Positions 27,714 to 38,103 of a stretch of DNA of 64,000 bases are shown here, one piece after another (the stretch's first letter is position 1; the number at the start of each line of letters is the position of its first letter). The position numbers were made by a program, and so were the translations under genes. The stretch covers positions 124,001 to 188,000 of the forward strand of contig NZ_JALNMJ010000008.1 of assembly GCF_023156505.1 (NCBI RefSeq), written 5' to 3'. Source of the stretch: Roseibium sediminicola. GTDB lineage: Bacteria; Pseudomonadota; Alphaproteobacteria; Rhizobiales; Stappiaceae. A model generated the notes under the pieces. That model was not told where the DNA came from. It did no database searches and saw nothing but the letters and a program-made list of their open reading frames with translations.

Positions 27714-28667
27714 ATGCGCGCTGGTCTCATCGCGTCTTTGGCCGGTCATTCGGCCCTCCTGCTCTGGGGCTTGATCGCCTTTCCGGACGCGGAGAGCTTT
27801 ACCGTGCCGCAGGTGGAATCCCTGCCGGTCGACCTGATCCCGGTCGAGGAATTCACGCAGTTGCGCCTTGGCGAGAAAACCGCCGAAATACGCGATGTCG
27901 CCGCCGTTCAGCCGAGCGAGACACCGGCGGAGGAGCCGCCTGAGCCCGCGGAGAAGCCGGGCGACAGCCAGGTTCAGCAGCCGACGCCGCCGACACCTGC
28001 TCCGGCTCCGACGCCTGCGCCCGCGCCCGCTCCGGAACCAGAGCCTGCCCCTGTTGTGGCAGAGCCCGAGCCGGCACCCGCACCGGCACCGGCCGCGGAA
28101 CCCGCGCCGGCCGCCGAGCCGGAACCGGCCCCGGAACCTGCGCCGCAGCAGCAAGCGGCCCCCGCGCCACAGCCGATCATCACCAGTGTGGCCCCGCGCT
28201 CAAAGCCGACGCCGCCGCGCCGGACGCCGGAACCGCCAAGAGAGAATCTCGACACGGAAACGATCGCGGCCCTCCTCAACAAGACGGATCCTGCGAAACA
28301 GGCCGGCAACGCCTCTGAGCAACCGGCGTCGCTCGGCTCGCGCAGCGGTGCGCAGAACATCCGCATGACCCAGTCGGAACTGGACGCCCTGCGGGGCCAG
28401 GTCTCCCAGTGCTGGAACCCGCCCGTCGGCGCCGTCGGCGCGGAAGACCTGAAGGTGCGCGTGCGCTTCAACCTGTCCCAGAACGGGGAGGTCACGGGCG
28501 CACCCGAGATCCTGAATTCCAGCGGCAACCCGGCGTTCTCGGCCGCCGCAAGCAGTGCGACACGTGCAATCATGCGCTGCCAGCCATATTCTCTGCCCAT
28601 TGCCAAGTATGAGGCATGGCAGGAAGTGATCATCAATTTTGACCCGAGGGAGATGCTCGGGGGATAG
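27714..28667 (+). CDS. tolA: Tol-Pal system protein TolA
   Basis: A 317-aa periplasm-spanning protein: N-terminal membrane helix ([19 protein letters not shown]), a Pro/Ala/Glu-rich stalk at about residues 60-165, a basic Pro-rich part, and a C-terminal TonB/TolA-like domain with a Cys pair ([13 protein letters not shown] ... [15 protein letters not shown]). The stalk is polyproline-rich rather than the Ala/Lys helix of E. coli TolA, as in other alphaproteobacteria. The repeated PAPAPAP-coding DNA is low complexity. Confidence 0.9.
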   Translation: MRAGLIASLAGHSALLLWGLIAFPDAESFTVPQVESLPVDLIPVEEFTQLRLGEKTAEIRDVAAVQPSETPAEEPPEPAEKPGDSQVQQPTPPTPAPAPTPAPAPAPEPEPAPVVAEPEPAPAPAPAAEPAPAAEPEPAPEPAPQQQAAPAPQPIITSVAPRSKPTPPRRTPEPPRENLDTETIAALLNKTDPAKQAGNASEQPASLGSRSGAQNIRMTQSELDALRGQVSQCWNPPVGAVGAEDLKVRVRFNLSQNGEVTGAPEILNSSGNPAFSAAASSATRAIMRCQPYSLPIAKYEAWQEVIINFDPREMLGG

Positions 28668-28711
28668 TCCGGTCGAACCGGACCCAAGTCGATAAGGGAG
28701 CTGTTTTGCTC

Positions 28712-30061
28712 ATGCGCGGAATTTTCAAAAGACTTTCTGTTCTTGCAGGCCGAAAGGCGCTGGGGCTCGCTTTTGTCGCCGCGATCCTGGCTGTCTTTTC
28801 AGTGCAGCCGGCCGCGGCGCTGGTCGAAATCGACATCACCCAGGGCAATATCGAACCGCTGCCGATCGCGCTGCCCTCCTTTTCCGCCGAAGGCGGCGAC
28901 AGCAAGCTGGCCAGCGACATGACCAATGTCATCGCCGCCGACCTGAAGCGCTCCGGCCTGTTCCGGCCGCTGGATCCGGCCAGCTTCATCCAGAAGAACA
29001 TGAGTGTGAATTCGACGCCGCGCTTCGGCGACTGGCGCCAGATCAGCGCCCAGGCGCTGGTGACCGGAACGGTGATCAAGCAGCCGGATGGGCGTCTCAA
29101 AGCCGAGTTCCGCCTTTGGGACGTGTTCGCGTCCGAACAGATGCTGGGGCAGCAATTCTACACCACGCCGGAAAACTGGCGCCGCCTGGCGCATATCATC
29201 GCCGACGCGATCTATGAGCGCCTGACCGGTGAAAAGGGCTATTTCGACACCCGCATCGTATTTGTCGATGAAACCGGTCCGAAGGACAAACGGGTCAAGA
29301 AACTGGCGATCATGGACCAGGACGGCGCCAATGTGCGTTACCTGACCCGGGGCGACGATCTCGTGCTGACGCCGCGCTTCTCGCCGACCAGCCAGGAAAT
29401 CACCTACATGTCCTATGGCGGGGCCGATCCGAGCGTCTATCTTCTCAACATCGAAACCGGCCAGCGCGAAATCGTCGGCAATTTCCCGGGCATGACCTTC
29501 GCGCCCCGGTTCTCGCCGGACGGTCAGAGCGTTGTCATGAGCCTGCAGCAGGGCGGCAATGCGAACATCTTCAAGATGGACCTGCGCTCGCGCCGGACCA
29601 CGCGTCTGACCAACACGGCGGCGATCGACACCAGCCCGTCCTATTCGCCGGACGGCGCCCGGATCGTCTTCGAGAGCGACCGTGGCGGCACCCAGCAGCT
29701 CTACGTGATGAGCGCGGGCGGTGGTGAGGCGCAGCGGATTTCCTTCGGGCCCGGCCGCTATTCCACACCTGTCTGGTCGCCGCGCGGCGATCTGATCGCC
29801 TTCACCAAACAGCATCAGGGCCGGTTCATGATCGGCGTCATGCGGCCGGACGGCAAGGGCGAGCGGATCCTGACCGAGGGCTATCACAATGAAGGTCCTG
29901 CCTGGTCGCCCAACGGCCGTGTTCTGGTGTTTTTCCGCGACACGCCGGGCGCCAATGGCGGTCCGCAGGTCTGGACGGTCGACCTGACCGGGTACAACGA
30001 GCAGCGGCTGGCAACGCCCGCCTTTGCATCGGACCCGTCCTGGTCGCCGCTGATCGACTAG
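28712..30061 (+). CDS. tolB: Tol-Pal system beta-propeller protein TolB
   Basis: A 449-aa periplasmic protein with a signal peptide (cleavage after VQPAAA, about residue 33), an N-terminal TolB domain (about 35-165) and a six-bladed WD40-like propeller recognised by repeated F-S-P-D-G blocks ([52 protein letters not shown]). The ATG at 28712 is given; a TTG at 28706 is better spaced (5 bases) from the AAGGGAG ribosome site and may be the true start. Confidence 0.95.
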   Translation: MRGIFKRLSVLAGRKALGLAFVAAILAVFSVQPAAALVEIDITQGNIEPLPIALPSFSAEGGDSKLASDMTNVIAADLKRSGLFRPLDPASFIQKNMSVNSTPRFGDWRQISAQALVTGTVIKQPDGRLKAEFRLWDVFASEQMLGQQFYTTPENWRRLAHIIADAIYERLTGEKGYFDTRIVFVDETGPKDKRVKKLAIMDQDGANVRYLTRGDDLVLTPRFSPTSQEITYMSYGGADPSVYLLNIETGQREIVGNFPGMTFAPRFSPDGQSVVMSLQQGGNANIFKMDLRSRRTTRLTNTAAIDTSPSYSPDGARIVFESDRGGTQQLYVMSAGGGEAQRISFGPGRYSTPVWSPRGDLIAFTKQHQGRFMIGVMRPDGKGERILTEGYHNEGPAWSPNGRVLVFFRDTPGANGGPQVWTVDLTGYNEQRLATPAFASDPSWSPLID

Positions 30062-30218
30062 AATTTCGAAAACGGGGACACGGCGCATCGGGCGCCGTGT
30101 TAAGATTTCGCTTACCATCTTTGAAAAGACGTTTTTTACCGGTTTTGGCTAGAAAGCGTTTACCAAGAACCGGGTGGTCCGGAACCAGGGTTTGCGGGCT
30201 GGGGTTTAGGAGACTGGA

Positions 30219-30704
30219 ATGTTTAAACGAGTAAATGCGGTGGCCGGCGCGCGTTGGATCGCGGTCTGTTTTGCCGTGCTGTTTTTGGCGGCCTGTGCCC
30301 AGACACGGACCGATGGGCCGGTGGGCAATGTGAAACCAGGTACCGGCCAGGACTTCGTGGTCAATGTCGGCGACCGGGTGTTCTTCGAGGAAGACCAGTC
30401 CGTGCTGAACGGGCAGGGCCAGTCAACCCTTGCCAAACAGGCACAGTGGCTGAACAAGTATTCGCAATACACGATCACCGTCGAAGGCCATGCGGACGAG
30501 CGCGGCACGCGCCAGTACAACATCGCGCTTGGCGCGCGGCGCGCCCAGGCCGCCCGCGACTATCTGGTGTCGCAGGGCGTCAATGCCTCCCGGATCCGGA
30601 CGATATCCTACGGCAAGGAACGGCCGGTCGCGGTCTGTAACGACAACAGCTGCTGGTCCCAGAACCGCCGCGCCGTGACGGTCCTGAACAACGCCACGAA
30701 CTGA
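30219..30704 (+). CDS. pal: Peptidoglycan-associated lipoprotein Pal
   Basis: A 161-aa outer-membrane lipoprotein. The lipobox LAAC places the lipidated Cys at residue 26. The OmpA-like domain shows VFFEEDQSVLNGQGQ, TITVEGHADERGTRQYN and the peptidoglycan-binding helix ALGARRAQAARDYL, ending NRRAVTVLN. It links the outer membrane to the wall through the Tol complex. A strong terminator follows. Confidence 0.96.
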   Translation: MFKRVNAVAGARWIAVCFAVLFLAACAQTRTDGPVGNVKPGTGQDFVVNVGDRVFFEEDQSVLNGQGQSTLAKQAQWLNKYSQYTITVEGHADERGTRQYNIALGARRAQAARDYLVSQGVNASRIRTISYGKERPVAVCNDNSCWSQNRRAVTVLNNATN

Positions 30705-30725
30705 CGTCAAAACTCAGTGCAGAAG

Positions 30726-30754
30726 AAGGCCGGGCAAACAGCCCGGCCTTTTTT
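30726..30754 (+). terminator. Intrinsic terminator after pal
   Basis: Perfect 10-bp stem AAGGCCGGGC / GCCCGGCCTT with an AAACA loop and a T6 tail, 21 bp after the pal stop codon. It probably separates tolQRAB-pal from cpoB. Confidence 0.93.
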
Positions 30755-30770
30755 GTTCAGTCCTTCAGTG

Positions 30771-30903
30771 TGTCTTCCCGGCCAGGCCAGCGCGAGCCGG
30801 GCCCGGGGAGCCAGAAATCTCTGTGTCGTGAAGTGCGCTCTTTCCGCGGGCCTCTGGCGCCCCGACCCCGGATCTTCGCTGTGCCGCGTTCGGAATAATG
30901 ACG
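30771..30903. repeat. Palindromic intergenic repeat, degenerate copy B
   Basis: About 133 bp related to the repeat at 19662-19784: shared blocks include TCCCGGCCA, GCGCGAGCCGGG, CCGGGGAGCCAGAA and CCCCGGATCTTCGCTG, with end TAATGACG. Both outer ends carry substitutions that weaken the palindrome, so this copy looks older. It fills much of the 372-bp gap between pal and cpoB. Confidence 0.65.
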
Positions 30904-31076
30904 GCAGGATTGGCATTGGGCGTGCCAAAAACGTTTCGTTTTCATTCGGAAACGTCAAAATTTGGCCGAAGTCGGAGCGCTCTTCTGCACTTGAGTAGAT
31001 AGCCGGTCATGATAAGACTTCATGCGGAAGGAACCGTGGGCAAGGCGTTCACGGAGTTTCCGAACCGGAGGAACGA

Positions 31077-32021
31077 ATGCACATTTTCAAGGGACTGGCA
31101 GGTCTCGTTCTGGCGATTGTCATGATCGCCGCGGCCACACCGTCCGAAGCCCAGTTGTTTGGCCGCCGCAACGACGAATCCGCCGTGCGCATCAGTCAGC
31201 TGGAAGAACGGATCCGGGCGCTCACCGGCCAGATCGAACAATTGTCGTTCCAGCTGCGGGAAATGCAGGACCAGATGCGCCGCATGCAGGAAGACAACGA
31301 ATACCGCTTCCAGCAGCTGGAAGGGGGAACCCCGGGCAAACGGTCCGACATCGCGCCCGGGTCGGGCGCCCCGGGCCTCGACGCCAATGGCGTGCCGCAG
31401 TCGGGGAGCCTGGTGGCACCGGGCGGCGAGCTCGCCCAGCTGCCCGCGGACGGATCCGGCGATGCTAATTGGGACCAGTCTGGCGGCTACGAGAATGGCC
31501 TGCCGACGGACGGTCCGATCGACCTGTCGGCGCTGGCCAACGGGCTTGAAAACGTGCCGGGCACCGGCGACACGTTCTCACAGGACCCGGGCCTTGCCAC
31601 TGACGACGACCAGATTGCCGGCATCATCGGCAGCGGCGATCCGCAGACGGACTACAACGAAGCCTATTCCCTCGCGGTCAACGGGGATTATGCCGGGGCA
31701 GAGCACGGCTTCAGAACCTTCCTGGAAAATTACCCGGACGACCAGCTTACGGCCAATGCGCAATACTGGCTCGGCGAAAGCCTGCTGGCCCAGCAGAATT
31801 ACCGCGAAGCGGCCGATGCCTTCCTGAAGACCTACACCAAGCATCCCGGTAACGAAAAAAGCCCGGACAGTCTCCTGAAGCTCGGCATGTCATTGCGCGG
31901 CCTGGGGGAAGCCGAGGCAGCCTGCGCCACGTTTTCCGAACTCCTGAACAAGTTTCCGAATGCCGCGCCCGCCGTTCTGACCCAGGCCCGGGATGAACGC
32001 CGCCGTGCCCAATGTTCCTGA
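31077..32021 (+). CDS. cpoB: Tol-Pal associated CpoB/YbgF protein
   Basis: A 314-aa periplasmic protein: signal peptide ending TPSEA-QLF (about residue 25), an N-terminal coiled coil that trimerises in homologues (RISQLEERIRALTGQIEQL), a long low-complexity Gly/Asp/Pro linker, and a C-terminal TPR domain from about residue 190 (YNEAYSLAVNGDYAGAEHGF, ALAQ-type repeats). CpoB coordinates peptidoglycan synthesis with outer-membrane constriction. It overlaps tilS by 29 bases. Confidence 0.92.
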   Translation: MHIFKGLAGLVLAIVMIAAATPSEAQLFGRRNDESAVRISQLEERIRALTGQIEQLSFQLREMQDQMRRMQEDNEYRFQQLEGGTPGKRSDIAPGSGAPGLDANGVPQSGSLVAPGGELAQLPADGSGDANWDQSGGYENGLPTDGPIDLSALANGLENVPGTGDTFSQDPGLATDDDQIAGIIGSGDPQTDYNEAYSLAVNGDYAGAEHGFRTFLENYPDDQLTANAQYWLGESLLAQQNYREAADAFLKTYTKHPGNEKSPDSLLKLGMSLRGLGEAEAACATFSELLNKFPNAAPAVLTQARDERRRAQCS

Positions 32022-33378
32022 CAATCCGGTCGAGCCTGACGGGCTCCCGGACGATCACGTCGATTTTCTCTTTTCCCGGCTGAAATCCTTTTCCCAACTG
32101 GCTGTCGCCGTCTCGGGCGGTGCCGATTCTCTGTGTCTGATGGTGCTCCTGGCCGAATGGCAAACGCGCCGGGCCTGGCCCGGCCGGATCGACATCCTTA
32201 CGGTCGATCATGGCCTGCGGACGGAAAGCGCCGCCGAGGCTGACTTTGTCGCCGCCACGGCGAAAGACCTCGGCCTGTCCAGCGCGGTTTTGCACTGGTC
32301 CGGTCCCAAGCCTGCCAGCAATGTGCAGGAAGAGGCGCGCCGCGCCCGGTACCGGCTGATGGCGGCGCATATGAAGGACACCGGCGCGGAGGCGCTGCTG
32401 CTCGCCCATCATCTGGACGACCAGGCCGAGACCTTTCTGGACAGACTGACCCGCGGCAGCGGGGTCGCAGGCTTGAGCGCCATGGCGGCGGATGAGCTGG
32501 ACGGACCGGAAGGCCTGCGGCTGGTGCGGCCGCTTCTGTCCGTTTCGAAACACGCACTTGAGTCAAGTCTTCGCGCGCGCGGCCTGACCTGGTGTACCGA
32601 TCCGAGCAACCGCGACAGGAAATACAAGCGCAGCCGGCTGCGACAGCTCTTGCCGCATCTGGCGCAGGAAGGCTTGACCGCGGACCGGCTTGCCGGGACG
32701 GCTGCAAATATGCGCCGGGCGGACGAGGCGCTGGATGCGATTCTGCACGATCTGATGCAAAAACATCTTGTCGAGCACCCGGCCGGGCCTCTGAAACTGG
32801 ACCGTCTGGTCTTCCGCTCCCTGCCCGAAGAGCTCCGGCTGAGGATGTTGTCCTGGATGATGTCCCGGGTGACCGGCCAGGCGCCGCGCCCCAGGCTGCG
32901 CAATCTTGCCGGCCTGGACAGGATGCTTGCCGGCGACCGGCCGTGCCGGCTGACGCTGTGCGGCGCGATGTTCGATGGCGGACCCTCGGTGCTCACCTGC
33001 TGGAAAGAGCCGGGACGCAGACCGCCTGAAACACTGTCCGGCCTGAGCGGCAGTGGCATCTGGGACGATCGCTACAGCTATGTGGTGCCCCAACCTCTGG
33101 AGAGCGGTGAACCGCAAAGTCTTTGTCTCGGACCGATGATCGCGGCGCCGCTCACGTCGAAACAGGTCGATTGGCCGACGGGCTGGCCAAAAGCAGCCTT
33201 TCACTGCGCGCCGGTTGTGTGGACGGGTGGGGATGTGCTGCTGGTTCCCTTCCTGTCTACCGATATCGACCTAAGCACTTCCCGCAGTTTTCAGGAATTG
33301 GAATTGGAGCGCCTGCCATTCCAAGCTAAATTGCCCGGTAACTATGTAGACGATGGGAACGGCCCTGGAGAAAACTAG
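31993..33378 (+). CDS. tilS: tRNA(Ile)-lysidine synthetase
   Basis: A 461-aa enzyme that modifies the CAU anticodon of tRNA-Ile2 so it reads AUA. The PP-loop motif AVAVSGGADSLCLMVLLAEW lies near residue 38, with the family blocks VDHGLR, VQEEARRARYRLM and ALLLAHHLDDQAETFLDRLTRGSG. The C-terminal part is divergent. The ATG at 31993 lies inside the cpoB coding end (29-base overlap). The distal order tilS-ftsH-glmM is conserved in alphaproteobacteria. Confidence 0.93.
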   Translation: MNAAVPNVPDNPVEPDGLPDDHVDFLFSRLKSFSQLAVAVSGGADSLCLMVLLAEWQTRRAWPGRIDILTVDHGLRTESAAEADFVAATAKDLGLSSAVLHWSGPKPASNVQEEARRARYRLMAAHMKDTGAEALLLAHHLDDQAETFLDRLTRGSGVAGLSAMAADELDGPEGLRLVRPLLSVSKHALESSLRARGLTWCTDPSNRDRKYKRSRLRQLLPHLAQEGLTADRLAGTAANMRRADEALDAILHDLMQKHLVEHPAGPLKLDRLVFRSLPEELRLRMLSWMMSRVTGQAPRPRLRNLAGLDRMLAGDRPCRLTLCGAMFDGGPSVLTCWKEPGRRPPETLSGLSGSGIWDDRYSYVVPQPLESGEPQSLCLGPMIAAPLTSKQVDWPTGWPKAAFHCAPVVWTGGDVLLVPFLSTDIDLSTSRSFQELELERLPFQAKLPGNYVDDGNGPGEN

Positions 33379-33547
33379 AGTTTTCCCCGTGGGGAAGTTC
33401 TGATAGAGGTCCGGGCTTAACAAAATAGTCAGCGCATCTGCGCAACTATGGCGCACCGCCTTGGCAGCGGCCTTTCGGCGACCTATGTTCGCTGTAACGA
33501 AAAGAGACCGCGTGAGTTAAGTCGCGTTGGGCGGTTAAGGAAACGAA

Positions 33548-35464
33548 ATGAACGCACATTTTCGCAACTTTGCTCTTTGGGTGATCATCGCATTGCTGCT
33601 GATCGCCCTGTTCCAGCTGTTTCAGAGCCCGGCACAGCATGGTGCGACCAATGACATTGCCTATTCGGACTTCATGAAGCAGGTCGATAATGGCGAAGTC
33701 AGATCCGTAACAATCCAGGAACAGAAGATCACCGGCATCTACAACAGCGGCGGTGCCTTCCAGACCTATGCGCCGGACGGGGCGCAATATGTGCCCGAGC
33801 TGCGCTCGAAAGGCGTCCTGGTGAACGCCCGGCCGCCGGCGGAAAGCTCGCCGCTTCTGGGCGCCCTGTTCTCATGGCTGCCGATGCTGATCATTCTCGG
33901 CATCTGGATCTTCGTGATGCGCCAGATGCAAGGCTCCGGCGGCAAGGCGATGGGCTTCGGCAAGTCCAAGGCCAAGCTTCTGACGGAAGCCCATGGCCGC
34001 GTGACCTTCGAGGACGTCGCCGGCATCGACGAAGCCAAGGAAGACCTCCAGGAAATCGTCGAATTCCTGCGCGACCCGCAGAAATTCCAGCGCCTCGGCG
34101 GCCGCATTCCGCGCGGCGTGCTGCTGGTTGGCCCTCCGGGCACAGGTAAGACGCTGACCGCCCGTGCGGTGGCCGGTGAGGCCAATGTGCCATTCTTCAC
34201 CATTTCCGGTTCGGATTTCGTGGAAATGTTCGTCGGTGTCGGCGCGTCCCGTGTCCGCGACATGTTCGAACAGGCCAAGAAGAACGCGCCCTGCATCATC
34301 TTCATCGATGAAATCGATGCGGTCGGCCGTCACCGCGGCGCCGGTCTCGGCGGCGGCAACGATGAACGCGAGCAGACCCTGAACCAGCTGCTGGTGGAGA
34401 TGGATGGTTTTGAGCCGAATGAAGGCATCATCATCATCGCTGCCACCAACCGTCCGGACGTTCTCGATCCGGCGCTGCTGCGTCCGGGCCGTTTCGACCG
34501 CCAGATCGTCGTGCCGAACCCGGACATCACCGGTCGCGAGAAGATCCTGAAGGTGCATATGCGCAAGGTGCCGCTGGCGCCGGATGTCGACGTCAGGACG
34601 CTCGCGCGCGGCACCCCGGGCTTCTCCGGTGCCGACCTGATGAACCTCGTCAATGAAGCCGCGCTGCTGGCCGCCCGCCGGTCGAAGCGTCTGGTCACCA
34701 TGGCCGAATTCGAGGACGCAAAGGACAAGGTCATGATGGGCGCGGAGCGCCGCACCCTGGTGATGACCGAGGAAGAAAAGAAACTGACCGCCTATCATGA
34801 AGCCGGTCATGCTCTGGTCGCCCTGCATCAGGAAGCCTCCGACCCGATCCACAAGGCGACGATCATCCCGCGCGGTCGCGCGCTCGGCATGGTCATGCGC
34901 CTGCCGGAGAAGGACCAGGTGTCCCTGACTCGTGCCAAGTGCAAGGCCGATCTGGCCGTTGCCATGGGGGGGCGTGTCGCCGAGGAAATGATCTTCGGCT
35001 ACGAGAAAGTCACGTCCGGCGCGTCCGGTGACATCCAGATGGCCACCAAGCTGGCTCGCGCAATGGCGACACAGTTCGGCATGTCCGACAAGCTCGGTCC
35101 GCTGCTTTATGGCGAAAACCAGGAAGAGGTTTTCCTGGGCCACTCGGTTGCCAAGAACCAGCATGTCTCCGACGAAACCCAGAAGATCGTCGACGCGGAA
35201 ATCAAGTCCTTCGTCAACCAGGGCTATGAGACTGCCAAGAAAATCCTGGGCGACCATGAGGACGAGCTGCATTCGATCGCCAAGGGGCTGCTCGAATACG
35301 AGACGCTTTCGGGCGACGAGATCAAGGATCTCCTCAAGGGCAAGCCACCGGTGCGCGACACCGACGACGACCAGCCGGTCGGACGGTCCTCCGCGGTTCC
35401 GACCGCCGGTGCCAAACGCGGCGGCGACGAAGCCAGCGGCGGCATGGAACCCCAGCCGTCCTGA
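33548..35464 (+). CDS. ftsH: ATP-dependent zinc metalloprotease FtsH
   Basis: A 638-aa membrane protease that degrades misfolded membrane proteins and regulators such as RpoH. Two N-terminal membrane helices (about residues 7-25 and 100-121) flank a small periplasmic domain. AAA motifs are [18 protein letters not shown] (about 196), Walker [16 protein letters not shown] and [20 protein letters not shown]. The zinc site is HEAGH at about 418. The C-terminal tail is Gly/Arg-rich. AAGGAAACG precedes the ATG. Confidence 0.97.
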   Translation: MNAHFRNFALWVIIALLLIALFQLFQSPAQHGATNDIAYSDFMKQVDNGEVRSVTIQEQKITGIYNSGGAFQTYAPDGAQYVPELRSKGVLVNARPPAESSPLLGALFSWLPMLIILGIWIFVMRQMQGSGGKAMGFGKSKAKLLTEAHGRVTFEDVAGIDEAKEDLQEIVEFLRDPQKFQRLGGRIPRGVLLVGPPGTGKTLTARAVAGEANVPFFTISGSDFVEMFVGVGASRVRDMFEQAKKNAPCIIFIDEIDAVGRHRGAGLGGGNDEREQTLNQLLVEMDGFEPNEGIIIIAATNRPDVLDPALLRPGRFDRQIVVPNPDITGREKILKVHMRKVPLAPDVDVRTLARGTPGFSGADLMNLVNEAALLAARRSKRLVTMAEFEDAKDKVMMGAERRTLVMTEEEKKLTAYHEAGHALVALHQEASDPIHKATIIPRGRALGMVMRLPEKDQVSLTRAKCKADLAVAMGGRVAEEMIFGYEKVTSGASGDIQMATKLARAMATQFGMSDKLGPLLYGENQEEVFLGHSVAKNQHVSDETQKIVDAEIKSFVNQGYETAKKILGDHEDELHSIAKGLLEYETLSGDEIKDLLKGKPPVRDTDDDQPVGRSSAVPTAGAKRGGDEASGGMEPQPS

Positions 35465-35487
35465 TCAGCGCCGATTTGACGAAAAGG

Positions 35488-35508
35488 AGCCCGGCTTGTG
35501 CCGGGCTT
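35488..35508 (+). terminator. Terminator-like hairpin after ftsH
   Basis: 8-bp stem AGCCCGGC / GCCGGGCT with a TTGT loop, 24 bp after the ftsH stop codon. The tail TCTGTCGTT is only weakly T-rich. Confidence 0.65.
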
Positions 35509-35630
35509 CTGTCGTTCCAGCTGATCGGACGTGCCTGTGAATGGTAACAATTGCTCACATATTTTGAATCGTTATTGGCTTCAATTGCGCTAATAAGGGC
35601 GCACTGAATAAACCCGGACAGGCATGATTG

Positions 35631-36974
35631 ATGCGTAAGTTTTTTGGGACCGACGGAATTCGCGGTCAGGCGAACAAGTTTCCGATGACAGCCGAGATGG
35701 CCCTGAAAGTGGGTATGGCCGCCGGGCTGGTGTTCAAGAATGGCGGGCACCGGCACCGGGTGGTGATCGGCAAGGATACGCGTCTTTCCGGCTACATGCT
35801 GGAAACCGCGCTGGTTGCCGGCTTCACCTCCGTCGGCATGGACGTGTTCCTGCTCGGGCCGATGCCGACACCGGCTGTGGCCATGCTGACAAGGTCGCTG
35901 CGCACCGATCTCGGAGTGATGATTTCCGCGTCCCACAATCCCTACCAGGACAACGGCATCAAGTTTTTCGGTCCGGATGGCTTCAAGCTCAGCGACGAGA
36001 TCGAAAAGACCATCGAGGGACTCGTCGAGAGCGACGTGAGCGCGCGTCTGGCGGGCACACGTGATCTCGGCCGCGCGAAACGCATCGACGGCGCCCAGCA
36101 ACGCTATATCGAATTCGCCAAGCGTACTCTGCCACGTGAAATGAGCCTGGAAGGCCTGCGCGTGGTTATCGATTGTGCGAATGGCGCGGCCTACAAGGTG
36201 GCCCCGGAAGCGCTCTGGGAACTGGGCGCCGATGTGATCACCATGGGCGTGACGCCGGATGGCTTCAACATCAACCAGGACTGCGGTTCAACGTCGACCG
36301 GTGCCCTGTCGCGCAAGGTCCATGAAGTGCGCGCCGATATCGGCATCGCGCTGGACGGTGATGCTGACCGGGTGATCATCGTCGATGAGAACGGTGCCGT
36401 GATTGACGGTGACCAGCTGATGGCGGTGGTTGCCCAATCCTGGCAGGCCCATGACCGCCTGTCGGCACCGGGTATCGTGGCAACGGTGATGTCCAATCTC
36501 GGACTGGAGCGGTATCTTCAGGATCTCGGTCTCGGTCTGGCCCGGACCAAGGTCGGCGACCGCTATGTGGTCGAGCATATGCGTGCCAACGGTTACAATG
36601 TCGGCGGCGAGCAGTCCGGCCATATCGTGCTGTCCGATTTCGCCACCACCGGCGACGGCCTGATCGCCGCGTTGCAGGTTCTGGCCTGCGTCAAGGATCA
36701 GGACAAGCCCGTGTCGGAGGTCTGCCGCCGGTTCGAGCCGGTACCGCAGATCCTGAAAAACGTGCGATACAAGGGCGGCGCTCCCCTGGAGCAAGATCTT
36801 GTTAAATCGGCGATCGAGGATGGCGAAGCCCGTCTCGGGAGTTCCGGCCGCCTGGTGATCCGGGCGTCGGGCACGGAGCCGTTGATTCGAGTCATGGCGG
36901 AAGGTGACGATGCCGATCTCGTTAAGCAGGTGGTCAATGACATTGCCGGCGTGGTCGCAAGCTCTGCAGCATAA
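35631..36974 (+). CDS. glmM: Phosphoglucosamine mutase
   Basis: A 447-aa enzyme interconverting glucosamine-6-P and glucosamine-1-P for peptidoglycan and LPS precursors. The N-terminal [13 protein letters not shown], the phosphoserine loop [18 protein letters not shown], metal loop [14 protein letters not shown], the sugar-binding GGEQSGHI and the C-terminal phosphate-binding [12 protein letters not shown] are present. A TTG sits one codon before the ATG at 35631; the ATG is preferred. It is followed by a terminator. Confidence 0.97.
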   Translation: MRKFFGTDGIRGQANKFPMTAEMALKVGMAAGLVFKNGGHRHRVVIGKDTRLSGYMLETALVAGFTSVGMDVFLLGPMPTPAVAMLTRSLRTDLGVMISASHNPYQDNGIKFFGPDGFKLSDEIEKTIEGLVESDVSARLAGTRDLGRAKRIDGAQQRYIEFAKRTLPREMSLEGLRVVIDCANGAAYKVAPEALWELGADVITMGVTPDGFNINQDCGSTSTGALSRKVHEVRADIGIALDGDADRVIIVDENGAVIDGDQLMAVVAQSWQAHDRLSAPGIVATVMSNLGLERYLQDLGLGLARTKVGDRYVVEHMRANGYNVGGEQSGHIVLSDFATTGDGLIAALQVLACVKDQDKPVSEVCRRFEPVPQILKNVRYKGGAPLEQDLVKSAIEDGEARLGSSGRLVIRASGTEPLIRVMAEGDDADLVKQVVNDIAGVVASSAA

Positions 36975-36995
36975 AATCTGACAAATACTTGCAGG

Positions 36996-37022
36996 AAACC
37001 GTCCCGGAAGGGGCGGTTTTTT
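36996..37022 (+). terminator. Intrinsic terminator of glmM
   Basis: 10-bp stem AAACCGTCCC / GGGGCGGTTT (one G-U pair) with a GGAA tetraloop and a T6 run, 21 bp after the stop codon. Confidence 0.92.
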
Positions 37023-37049
37023 AATGTCAGGTAAACAGGCCGAGTTCTG

Positions 37050-37064
37050 TTAATCCTTTCTTAA
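37050..37064 (+). promoter_or_regulatory. Full-consensus CtrA box
   Basis: TTAA-TCCTTTC-TTAA matches the CtrA full-site consensus TTAA-N7-TTAA exactly, 123 bp upstream of the outer-membrane protein gene at 37188. More TTAA half-sites lie at about 37080-37120 with other spacings. ctrA itself is at the right end of the window. Confidence 0.5.
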
Positions 37065-37187
37065 GGTAAAAAAACGGGGTTAAAGAACAGAGTTAAGTCA
37101 CAATTAATGAATTCCCCTCAGTATGCTTTCAAGTTTGATGTGTCCGACCATTGGTTAAGCGGGCGCTCACTGGAAGAGGACGAGGAC

Positions 37188-38006
37188 ATGGACAATTTCT
37201 TTAAGCGTTTGTCTTTGACCGGCTTTGCTGTTGTGCTTTCCACTGCGGGCTTCGCTGCGGATCTGCCAACCCCGGTCATCGAACATGTGCCGCAGGTTCC
37301 CGTGGCGGGTGGTTTGTACCTGCGCGGCGATATCGGCTACAAATTCTGGAACGATCCGAGCGGCAGCTTCAACGATCCGGTGATCGGCGATCTGCGGTTC
37401 CAGCGTGAGTCCATGGATGATGCGTGGATGGTCGGCGTCGGTGTCGGTTACCAGATCAACAACTACCTGCGCACGGACGTGACGCTGGACTACGAAACCT
37501 CGGCCAACATCAAGGGCTACGCGGTCTGCGGAACCTGTACGGGTGGTTTCTCGACAGAGTCCACGGATGTCGACGTCTGGACCGTCATGCTGAACGGTTA
37601 TGTCGATCTCGGCACCTGGAACCGGATCACACCCTATGTCGGTGCTGGTATCGGTGCGTCTTACGTGACGACCGACAACACCTATTCGATCAACCCGGGC
37701 GGTACCGGCCGCACCAACTACGATGGCAAACACAGCGAGTGGAACTTCGCTTGGGCGCTGATGGCTGGTGCCGAATATGCCGTCAACGACAATTGGTCGA
37801 TCGACGCGGGCTACCAGTATCGTGACCTTGGGGATGCGGCCACTGTGAAGCTGCATGACGCGGGCACCGGAGAGACCCGAGTCGAATGGGACGATCTGAC
37901 CGCCCATGAGATCCGCCTTGGCGTGCGCTACAATTTCAACACCACGTCGGCCCCGGCCGGTCCGGTCTATTACGAGCCGCAGGGCCCGATCACCAGCAAT
38001 TTCTGA
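37188..38006 (+). CDS. Outer-membrane beta-barrel protein (Omp25/OmpA-like barrel)
   Basis: A 272-aa exported protein: signal peptide to about residue 23 (VVLSTAGFAA-DLPTP) and then an eight-stranded-type barrel with alternating hydrophobic/aromatic strands (GLYLRGDIGYKFW, AWMVGVGVGYQI, ITPYVGAGIGASYV, WALMAGAEYAVND, SIDAGYQYRDLG) ending in the barrel signature EIRLGVRYNF followed by a short Pro-rich tail. The frame is open to 37107, but the ATG at 37188 follows GAGGACGAGGAC and starts the signal peptide. It is similar in layout to Brucella Omp25/Omp31 proteins. Confidence 0.87.
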   Translation: MDNFFKRLSLTGFAVVLSTAGFAADLPTPVIEHVPQVPVAGGLYLRGDIGYKFWNDPSGSFNDPVIGDLRFQRESMDDAWMVGVGVGYQINNYLRTDVTLDYETSANIKGYAVCGTCTGGFSTESTDVDVWTVMLNGYVDLGTWNRITPYVGAGIGASYVTTDNTYSINPGGTGRTNYDGKHSEWNFAWALMAGAEYAVNDNWSIDAGYQYRDLGDAATVKLHDAGTGETRVEWDDLTAHEIRLGVRYNFNTTSAPAGPVYYEPQGPITSNF

Positions 38007-38026
38007 TCTTCCGATCAGCTAGACGG

Positions 38027-38053
38027 AAAGGCCGGTCATTCGACCGGCCTTTT
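38027..38053 (+). terminator. Intrinsic terminator of the barrel-protein gene
   Basis: Perfect 11-bp stem AAAGGCCGGTC / GACCGGCCTTT, loop ATTC, ending in TTTT, 20 bp after the stop codon. Confidence 0.93.
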
Positions 38054-38072
38054 GCGTTCCTACCGAATTTGA

Positions 38073-38101
38073 ATTGACCAAAGGTCAGGAACGCCTTATT
38101 C
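38073..38101 (+). promoter_or_regulatory. Predicted serC promoter
   Basis: -35 TTGACC (38073-38078), 17-bp spacer, -10 TTATTC (38096-38101). The -35 lies within the small palindrome TGACC-AAA-GGTCA (38074-38086), and a wider repeat GCGTTCCT/AGGAACGC (38054-38061 / 38087-38094) brackets it, so a repressor could overlap this promoter. Transcription would start near the serC leader structure. Confidence 0.4.
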
Positions 38102-38103
38102 CC

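Noticed and set aside
27985-28160. Tandem short repeats in tolA that look like a repeat array
   Set aside because: They encode the Pro/Ala/Glu stalk of TolA; there is no repeat-spacer regularity of a CRISPR array.
33383-33396. TTCCCC-GT-GGGGAA palindrome after tilS as terminator
   Set aside because: The loop would be only two bases and no T-run follows, so it is a weak terminator at best.
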